The position numbers and the translations under genes were made by a program. A stretch of 6,206 bases of DNA from Chloroflexota bacterium (GTDB lineage Bacteria; Chloroflexota; Anaerolineae; Anaerolineales; Villigracilaceae): the NCBI GenBank assembly GCA_021812905.1, contig JAKAMM010000112.1, positions 1 through 6,206 on the forward strand. Direction: 5' to 3'. The notes beneath the pieces are model-generated. The model had not been told where the DNA came from and searched no databases. It worked only from the letters and a program-made list of their open reading frames with translations. Position 1 is the stretch's first letter, and each line of letters opens with the position of its first letter. Shown piece after piece: positions 1 through 5,900 of the stretch.

Positions 1-605
1 TCGGGAGTCAGGATACATTCGTAAGTCACATCCAGCGGCACGAGCGTGATGGGCATGCCGCTGTGATAGACCATGTGCGAGGCGTGCGGATCAACATAAA
101 CGTTGAACTCGGCCAGCGGCGTGGTGTTGCCTTCGTGTCGGATCGCGCCGCCCATGATGATGACATCCTTTACTGCTTTGATGATGCGCGGCTCTTTTCG
201 GATCGCGACCGCGACGTTGGTCAGCGGGCCGATGCAAACCAGTGTGATCTCATTCGGCGCGGACATGATCTTCTCGATCAAAAAGTCAACGCTGTGTTGG
301 TTGACGGCTTTGATTTTTGGCGCGGGAAGCTGGGCGTAACCAATGCCTGTATTGCCGTGCGTCTCTGGCGCGAGCAGCGATGGCTGGACAAGCGGCAGTT
401 CAAAGCCGCGCGCAACGGGGATATGGTTTGCCTTTGCAAGTTCGAGAACGGAGAGCGCGTTGGTCAGGGCCTGATCCACGGAGCAGTTGCCATGCACGAC
501 GCTGATGCCTTCGACCTTCAATTCGGGCGAGGCCAGCGCGAGCAGAATGGCGAGCGAATCATCAATGCCTGGGTCAGTGTCGAAGAGAATGTGTTTTGGA
601 TTCAT
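1..605 (-). CDS. Ribonucleoside hydrolase (IUNH family), C-terminus outside window
   Basis: This is the first 201 codons of an inosine/uridine-preferring nucleoside hydrolase; family members are usually 310-340 residues. They hydrolyse the N-glycosidic bond of ribonucleosides to give a free base plus ribose, normally in the cytoplasm. Visible motifs: the N-terminal Asp cluster DTDPGIDD (residues 9-16), whose D11, D15 and D16 match the calcium and ribose ligands; HGN at 38-40; H83 in ETHGNTGIG; GPLTNVA at 126-132; MGGA at 151-154; EFNVYVDP at 166-173; PLDVT at 190-194. The C-terminal Asp/His of the active site lies beyond the window edge. The ATG at 603-605 is chosen because the motif starts right after it and no other in-frame start lies close upstream; AAGGA (618-622) stands 12 nt before it. 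It follows ribokinase on the same strand with a 139-bp gap. Base specificity (purine or pyrimidine) cannot be read from this half. Confidence 0.95.
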   Translation of the reverse strand, partial: MNPKHILFDTDPGIDDSLAILLALASPELKVEGISVVHGNCSVDQALTNALSVLELAKANHIPVARGFELPLVQPSLLAPETHGNTGIGYAQLPAPKIKAVNQHSVDFLIEKIMSAPNEITLVCIGPLTNVAVAIRKEPRIIKAVKDVIIMGGAIRHEGNTTPLAEFNVYVDPHASHMVYHSGMPITLVPLDVTYECILTP

Positions 606-617
606 GAATTTTATGTG

Positions 618-622
618 TCCTT
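618..622 (-). promoter_or_regulatory. Possible ribosome binding site of the nucleoside hydrolase
   Basis: AAGGA on the minus strand, 12 nt upstream of the ATG at 605. The spacing is longer than optimal, so the site is plausible but not strong. Confidence 0.4.
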
Positions 623-643
623 GCGAGGGTTGGCGGTTGAGTA

Positions 644-664
644 GGGCGAGCGCTTTTCTCGCCC
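644..664. other. Perfect 7-bp stem-loop upstream of the nucleoside hydrolase
   Basis: GGGCGAG (644-650) and CTCGCCC (658-664) pair perfectly around a 7-nt loop. The stem is very G+C rich and lies 38 nt before the hydrolase start codon. Neither strand has a T-run after it, so it does not look like an intrinsic terminator. It may be an RNA-stabilising or pausing structure in the transcript between ribokinase and hydrolase, or part of the repeat-like DNA next to it. Confidence 0.5.
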
Positions 665-680
665 GTATCGAAACCCAGCC

Positions 681-767
681 CGAAGCAATCCCCAAAGAAC
701 AAGGGACTTTCTCCTTGCGAAATGGGGGGATTACTTCGTCGTCGTTATGTTCCTTCTCGCAACGACA
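681..767. repeat. Palindromic repeat-like element overlapping the ribokinase 3' end
   Basis: CGAAGCAATCCCC (681-693) and GGGGATTACTTCG (726-738) form a 13-bp inverted repeat with one mismatch (C686/A733). Read as minus-strand RNA, the direction of the flanking genes, that position becomes a G-U pair, so the helix is continuous. A 5-bp inner stem, CAAGG/CCTTG (700-704/713-717), sits in the 32-nt loop. Extending to 756-767, the minus strand reads TGTCGTTGCGAG, then a spacer, then CGAAGTAATCCCC. From memory, TTGCGAG...CGAAGCAATCCC wording is typical of small dispersed palindromic elements seen in many bacterial genomes; I could not verify copies elsewhere. It covers the last seven codons and stop of ribokinase. 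No T-run follows, so it is not a classic terminator. Confidence 0.55.
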
Positions 768-1689
768 TGAACTTTGATACTTCATTTGCTGTTGGCAGCG
801 AAGGCTGTGCCCCGAATTTGGTCACGGCCAACGCGCCACAGGCAGACGCATATTGTACGGCATCTTCCAACGATTGACCACCCAGCCATGCGACTGCAAA
901 CCCGCTGATAAAAGCGTCGCCCGCCGCAGTTGTGTCGACCACATTTACTTTAAAAGATGGGATATGTTTCGCGCTGCCTTTGTTGACGATCAACGCGCCG
1001 TTCGCGCCGAGCGTGACGATGACAATCTGCGCCTCACGCCTGACCAGTGAGCGGGCGGCCGCTTCGGCGCTTCTCACATCGTTGACGGTTTTCCCCGCCG
1101 AAGGTGCAGGCGTTTTTCCTGCCAACAAACTTAATTCTGTTTCATTGGGGATGATGAAATCTGCCAGCGCAAGCAATTCATCCGGCATCTCGTGCGCTGG
1201 TGCGGGGTTGAGCAGGACGCCCAATCCGCTTTCTTTGGCGAGTCGGGCGGCGTGCAAAACCGTCTCAGTTGGAATCTCTAATTGAAGCAGGAGCAGCTTC
1301 GGGTCCAGAAAGGAAGCGGGTTCCACATCCGCAGGTTTGACCTTTGCGTTCGCGCCCGGCGAAAGGACGATGCTGTTTTGCCCATGCGAGTCCACCACAA
1401 TGACAGCTGTGCCGGTCGCGGCAGATGTGTCGCGAGTAACGTGAGTTGCGTCCACATGATTTTGTTTTAGGTTTTCGATGAGGCTGGCGCCGAAAGAGTC
1501 TGCGCCCACGCGCCCGATCATGGCAACGTCTGCGCCCAGGCGAGCCGCGGCAACAGCCTGATTTGCGCCTTTGCCGCCTGGAACTGTTACGAGGTCTTCA
1601 CCTTGAATGGTTTCGCCCGGCGCGGGAAAACGCGGGGCGCGCACCACGAGGTCTGCATTGAGGCTTCCGATGACGAGGATGTTGGTCAT
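745..1689 (-). CDS. rbsK: Ribokinase (PfkB family)
   Basis: A full-length 314-residue PfkB-family sugar kinase, close to the usual ribokinase length of about 305-310. It phosphorylates D-ribose with ATP to ribose 5-phosphate in the cytoplasm. Visible motifs: GSLNADLV (8-15) for sugar contact; GGKGANQA (38-45) within PfkB signature 1; NPAPA (161-165); PNETE (181-185); TLGANGA (226-232) near the nucleotide site; and DTTAAGDAF (252-260), the anion hole with D258 as expected catalytic base. GSxNxDL plus GGKGANQA favours ribokinase over fructokinase or adenosine kinase, although deoxyribokinase activity cannot be excluded. The ATG (1687-1689) sits directly before the first beta strand. No Shine-Dalgarno sequence is seen; a small palindrome (1693-1704) is there instead. 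It starts 42 bp after the permease stop and precedes the hydrolase, whose ribose product is its substrate. Residues 308-314 (MSLREGT) and the stop appear to be encoded by a repeat element. Confidence 0.93.
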   Translation of the reverse strand: MTNILVIGSLNADLVVRAPRFPAPGETIQGEDLVTVPGGKGANQAVAAARLGADVAMIGRVGADSFGASLIENLKQNHVDATHVTRDTSAATGTAVIVVDSHGQNSIVLSPGANAKVKPADVEPASFLDPKLLLLQLEIPTETVLHAARLAKESGLGVLLNPAPAHEMPDELLALADFIIPNETELSLLAGKTPAPSAGKTVNDVRSAEAAARSLVRREAQIVIVTLGANGALIVNKGSAKHIPSFKVNVVDTTAAGDAFISGFAVAWLGGQSLEDAVQYASACGALAVTKFGAQPSLPTANEVSKFMSLREGT

Positions 1690-1692
1690 GAC

Positions 1693-1704
1693 GTTAAGAT
1701 TAAC
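1693..1704. other. Small perfect palindrome just upstream of the ribokinase start
   Basis: GTTAA-GA-TTAAC, a 5-bp inverted repeat with a 2-bp centre, ends 3 nt upstream of the ribokinase ATG, where a ribosome binding site would normally be. In the same 42-bp gap CCCAAA (1704-1709) and TTTGGG (1724-1729) can also pair. Either could be an operator or a weak RNA structure. Both are short enough to be chance. Confidence 0.25.
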
Positions 1705-1731
1705 CCAAAAAGGCGGCGAGGGATTTGGGCG

Positions 1732-2679
1732 TCATGGCATTTCCACGTCTTTGGATTGATCGCCGGCGCGCAACAAAATGACTCCTGCGAAAAGAAGCAG
1801 ACTGCCGATCAGTTGAATGCCGGTCAGCATTTCACTCAGGAAGAAGTAAGCCCAGATGGCAGTCAGCGCGGGTTCAAGCGTGGCGATAAGATTGGCAACC
1901 GTCGGCGGGAGGTAACGAAGACTCAATGTGTAAAACCCGAACCCGCCCAAAGTCGGCGCGATGCCGAGGAAGAAAAGAATGCCCCAGCCGCTGACCGAAT
2001 TCCCCAGCCACATCAAATCTGTCAGCGCAAATTTCCCGGCAAAGGTGTTGGCGCCGACGTTGAAGAAAAATAAGAAGATCGCCGCCGCGCAAAAGCTGTA
2101 AAGGAGAGCCGTCCATGAGTCGATGGCCTGGTCCGCGGCCTGTTTGCCCTCGAGATTGTAGAAAGCGAAGAATAAACCGGTCAGCAGTCCAAAGATGATT
2201 CCCGCCGGGTTCAGTTTCCAGGCCGAGGGATCAATTGCGCCGGAGACGAGAATTGTCCCGCATAGACTCAATAGGATGGAAAAGATCTTGATGCCATTGA
2301 ACTGTTCCTTGAAAATCAAGCGGCTCAGGATGGCGGTCATGGCTGGCGAACTAAAGGCCAGCACGGTTGCCACCGCCGCGCCATTATATTGAACGGAAAA
2401 CGTCCACATCGAATTGAAGACCGCAAGTGTCAGGCCGTAGAATAAGATGAACGGCCAGTGTGGTTTCTCAAGATGGAATCGTTTGCGGCTGAAAAGCAAA
2501 AGTCCGGCCAGCATCCCGAACGAAACGAACAGGTCACGCCAAAAGGCCAGCACGAGCGATGGAAGCTGATAATGCGTGCTCAAATAACTGATCAGCACCC
2601 CGGTGGTCGACCATAACAGTGTGGCAAGGATGGCGATGAAATATCCGCGCGAAAACGTGGATGGTGGTTGTATCTTCAT
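1732..2679 (-). CDS. EamA/DMT-superfamily permease, ten membrane helices
   Basis: A 315-residue inner-membrane transporter of the drug/metabolite transporter type. About ten hydrophobic segments form two five-helix EamA halves. Helix 1 includes LLWSTTGVLISYL and helix 4 AVATVLAFSSPAMTAILSRL; the second half repeats the pattern with LPPTVANLIATLEPALTAIWAYFF (broken here as helix 9), where the PxxANLIxxLEPxxTA wording is typical of the family. A short charged tail ends the protein. The ATG at 2677-2679 is preferred because it leaves a short N-terminus (MKIQPPSTF) before helix 1. An in-frame GTG at 2737-2739 would add 20 residues of no evident function. No Shine-Dalgarno sequence precedes the ATG, and a TACAAT hexamer at 2689-2694 lies so close that a leaderless transcript is possible. 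It is first in a same-strand set with ribokinase and nucleoside hydrolase, suggesting a nucleoside, sugar or base as substrate, but this is inference only. Confidence 0.9.
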   Translation of the reverse strand: MKIQPPSTFSRGYFIAILATLLWSTTGVLISYLSTHYQLPSLVLAFWRDLFVSFGMLAGLLLFSRKRFHLEKPHWPFILFYGLTLAVFNSMWTFSVQYNGAAVATVLAFSSPAMTAILSRLIFKEQFNGIKIFSILLSLCGTILVSGAIDPSAWKLNPAGIIFGLLTGLFFAFYNLEGKQAADQAIDSWTALLYSFCAAAIFLFFFNVGANTFAGKFALTDLMWLGNSVSGWGILFFLGIAPTLGGFGFYTLSLRYLPPTVANLIATLEPALTAIWAYFFLSEMLTGIQLIGSLLLFAGVILLRAGDQSKDVEMP

Positions 2680-2688
2680 GGCGGCTGG

Positions 2689-2694
2689 ATTGTA
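2689..2694 (-). promoter_or_regulatory. Possible -10 box of the permease gene (leaderless?)
   Basis: TACAAT on the minus strand matches TATAAT at five of six positions. Transcription would begin only a few bases upstream of the ATG at 2679, giving a nearly leaderless mRNA. The -35 position holds TTTTCC (2712-2717), a poor match, and there is no extended -10 TGn. Weak call. Confidence 0.25.
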
Positions 2695-2895
2695 ACCCGA
2701 AGTCACAGAGCGGAAAAGAATATTGGGTGCATCGGTCACCTGTCGCCCATCGCAAGGCAGACGTTTTGCCGCAGACCCAAGCGCCCTGTCAACTTAAAGA
2801 AATTCGCGTTATAGTCAGGCAGAAAGATGGCGGCATCGGCCTCCATGCCGAGCGCAATGCCCACCCGATGCCCGATCTGAACCTGTTGGATTAAA

Positions 2896-2924
2896 TTGAC
2901 GGGTTGAGTGTCGCTCAGTAAACT
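2896..2924 (+). promoter_or_regulatory. Sigma-70-type promoter of the sensor gene
   Basis: TTGACG (2896-2901, five of six to consensus) and TAAACT (2919-2924, four of six) are separated by exactly 17 bp. Transcription would start near 2931, giving a leader of about 40 nt before the ATG at 2972. The -10 box lies inside the palindrome TCAGT-AA-ACTGA (2915-2926), and CAGTAA (2916-2921) also pairs with TTACTG (2930-2935) across the expected start site, so a repressor could bind here. Confidence 0.55.
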
Positions 2925-2959
2925 GAAGGTTACTGGTTGTCGTTGAACATCTTGCCCTC

Positions 2960-2963
2960 GGAG
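2960..2963 (+). promoter_or_regulatory. Ribosome binding site of the sensor gene
   Basis: GGAG, 8 nt upstream of the ATG at 2972. The spacing is ideal and fixes the start codon, which also lies right before the first REC beta strand (IRILYVDD). Confidence 0.75.
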
Positions 2964-2971
2964 AATCATTT

Positions 2972-5900
2972 ATGAGCAAGCCCATTCGCATTCTTTACGT
3001 AGACGACAATGCGCTCGATCGTGAACTGGTGCGCGGCGCCCTGGAAAAAGAACACGGCGGATTTAAACTTGTTACGGCCACTTCCCACAGAGACTTTGAA
3101 AAGGCCCTCGCCAAAGGCGGCTTTGACCTCATCCTGAGCGATTTCAACATCCCGGGCTTCGAAGGGCTGCAGGTTCTCGAAACGGTCAGGGCCAAAGACT
3201 TGAATCTGCCGGTTGTGATCGTGACCGGAACCGGGTCCGAAGAGACCGCGGTTGAAGCCTTGAAACGCGGCGCATCAGATTACATCATCAAAACTCCCAA
3301 ACATATCCGTCGTCTGCCGCGGGTAATCCACGCCGTGCTCGAAAAAAAGCAGGCAGAAGAAGCCCAACGTGAGATCGAACAGCAATACCGCACCTTGTTT
3401 CAAACAAGCCCCATTGGGATCGGCGTGGCTGACATGCAAGGCAACCTGTTGACCTTTAATGATGCCATCCTTCTCCCCGGCGGTTATACCCGCGCAGATA
3501 TCAAAAAAATCGGCGGCGTCGCAGGCTTATATTACGATCCGAGCCAGCGCAACGAAGCGTTGGCGCTTCTAAAAAAGCAGGGTTTTCTGCGAAACCACCC
3601 GGTTCAGTTCAAACGCAAGGATGGCACGGCTTATGATGCTTTACTCACGCTGACCCCGGTATTTTTTCAGGGGCAAGCGTGCCTCCAAGCCTTAGTGGAG
3701 GATATCGCCGAACGCAAGCGGGCGGAAGAAGCGCTTCGGGATAGCAACACGAAACTGGAGGGCATATTCAACACCATGATGGATGCTCTCATCACTATGG
3801 ATGAGAAGCAGAGGATTATCAGCTTCAATCCCGCCGCCGAGCAAATGTTTGGATGCCCGGCTGACGAAGCCATTGGCCAAACGCTCAACCGCTTTGTTCC
3901 TGAACATGTTCGCAAAGAACATGGCCAGTTTGTACGCGCTTTTGGCCAATCTGCTGCGACCAAACGCTCGATGAGACATCCTTTCTTGGCGTTGACTTGT
4001 TTGCGCGCCGATGGCGAGGCGTTTCCGAGCGAAGTCTCCATCTCACAAATTGAAATCGGTGGGGAAAAGCTATACACTGCCATCGTGCGCGATGTTACCG
4101 AACGCAAGCGGGCGGAGGAAAAAACCCTGCGACTCAACCGCCTGTATGCCACACTCAGCCAGATCAATCAAGCAATCGTGCGCGTGCGCGAACCGGAAGT
4201 CTTGTTCGAAGAAATTTGCCGCGTGGCGGTTGAATTCGGCCAATTCCGCATGGCATGGATCGGCTTGATGGACGAGACCGATGGACTGGTTAGGCCGGTC
4301 AAATTTGCGGGTGAGGAACAGGGCTATCTATCCAGCGTTCGCATCAAATATATGGATGAGAGCCTGGGACGCGGCCCGGTGGGTACAGCCATCCGTGAGG
4401 GGCGCTGCATTGTCTTCCAGGATATCGACACTGATCCGCGCATGGAGCCGTGGCGTGAGCAGGCTTTATTGCGCGGCTATCGTTCATTGGCGGCAGTACC
4501 ATTTCGCCGAAATAATGTGGTCATCGGGGCGCTGACTGTGTATGCGGCAGAGCCTCACGGGTTTGATGTGGATGCCGAGAATTTACTGGAAGAAATAGGG
4601 AGCGACATTTCATTTGCGTTGGATTCCATGAATGCTGCGAAACAGCGCCAGCAAGCCGAGAATGAGCTCAAGCGTTTGAAAGATTTCAATGAGAATCTGA
4701 TCAACAGCATGGCGGAAGGAATGGTGGTCCAGAATACGGATGGATACTTCACCTTTGTAAATCCGGCGACCTCGGCCATGACCGGTTACCCGCCTGAGGA
4801 GCTTATCGGTTCGCATTGGACAAAATTCATTCCTGCTGATCAGCAGGAAATTATTAAGGAGACTGACAAGCGGCGTCTGGCTGGCGAGGCCTCCCGCTAT
4901 GAAATAGAATTCCTGCACAAAAGCGGGAAACGAATCCACCAGCTGGTCAGCGGCAGTCCGCTCTTTGAAAATGGGCAGTTCAATGGCACAATGGCAATTT
5001 TCATGGACATCAGCGAACGGGCGCAGGCGCAGGAAAAAATACGAAGATCCGAAGAACAATTGGCGGCTGTGATGGAAGGCAGCCAGTTGGGCTACTCAGA
5101 CTGGAATATCCAAAAAGGCGAAGTACAAAGGAATGAACATTGGGCAGGCATGCTTGGCTATACGTTGCACGAAATTGAAAGCACCTATGATACATGGGAG
5201 GAGTTGATCCATCCTGACGACCGCGCCAGAGCCAGGCAGGCGGTTCAGGATCATCTTGACGGAAAAACGCCCATCCATCATGATGAGTATCGGATGCGCA
5301 CGAAAGACGGGAACTATCGCTGGATTCTGGATCATGGCAGGATCATCGAATACGATGCGCAGGGCCGCCCATTGCGAATGACCGCCACGCATACCGACAT
5401 CACCGAGCGCAAACTGGCCGAGCAGCAGATCGCCAGTCAATTCCTGCGCTTGAAAGCCCTGCATCATATCGATACGGCCATTGCATCCAACTTCGATCTG
5501 CGCGTCACGCTGGGGACCCTGCTGGATGAGGTGACTTCCCAGTTGAGAGTTGACGCCGCATCGATTTGCCTGTTCGATAAATATATGCTGACGCTCGAAC
5601 ACATGACGGGCACCGGCTTTTATTCAGGCGCTGGTCACAGCGCCAAATCGAAGATCTCGGAAAGCCTGGCCGGACGCGCCGTTATTGAACGCCGGATGGT
5701 TCACATTCCAGATCTGTCCGCGGCCGATATTGATTCCGTAAACGCAAACCGCTATCGAAGCGAAAAGTTTGTCTCTTATTATGCCGTGCCATTGATCTCC
5801 AAAGGTCAGGTCAAGGGTGTGATGGAACTTCTCCAGCGCGCGCCGCTCGAAGTCACGTCAGAAAGCATGAATTTTCTGGAAACATTAGCGGAACAGGCGG

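Larger units (their letters stand above)
2680..2971. other. Divergent intergenic region between permease and sensor gene
   Basis: This 292-bp stretch separates the leftward permease from the rightward sensor gene. Its right end holds the sensor promoter and ribosome binding site. The middle contains two mutually exclusive stems: CGGCAT/ATGCCG (2831-2836/2845-2850) and GGCATCGG/CCGATGCC (2832-2839/2865-2872). On the minus strand a perfect TTGACA (2787-2792) has no good -10 partner, and TATAAC (2808-2813) has no good -35 partner, so the permease promoter is unresolved. A 77-codon minus-strand frame (2736-2969) crosses the region but has no recognisable domain and lies over the sensor promoter, so I do not call it a gene. 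Confidence 0.6.

Noticed and set aside
63..644. Long plus-strand open frame (193 codons) over the nucleoside hydrolase gene
   Set aside because: It is antisense to a gene with clear family motifs; its translation has no recognisable domain and reflects codon bias on the opposite strand.
681..738. The inverted repeat as an intrinsic terminator of ribokinase
   Set aside because: No T-run follows the stem on either strand, and the next gene in the same direction follows closely.
1603..2073. Plus-strand open frame of 156 codons across the ribokinase-permease junction
   Set aside because: Highly charged, low-information translation antisense to two recognised genes, without a ribosome binding site or domain.
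2787..2792. Perfect TTGACA on the minus strand as -35 box for the permease
   Set aside because: At 16-18 bp spacing the downstream hexamers (GGCAAA, GCAAAA, CAAAAC) are poor -10 boxes.
2736..2969. Minus-strand 77-codon frame in the divergent intergenic region
   Set aside because: No domain recognised, no good ribosome binding site, and it overlaps the sensor promoter. A decayed gene fragment cannot be excluded, but nothing supports it.
3290..3300. KTP in place of the usual KP after the conserved REC lysine (K107)
   Set aside because: Looks unusual at first, but KTPKHIRRLP wording is, as I recall, common in REC domains that head PAS/GAF multi-sensor proteins, so it is probably normal for the subfamily.
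3667..4167. Minus-strand open frame of 166 codons inside the sensor gene
   Set aside because: Ser/Arg/Ala-rich shadow translation of the PAS-encoding strand with no domain; the plus frame is unbroken and homologous to known modules. The same applies to 4610-5059, 5096-5602 and 5806-6186.
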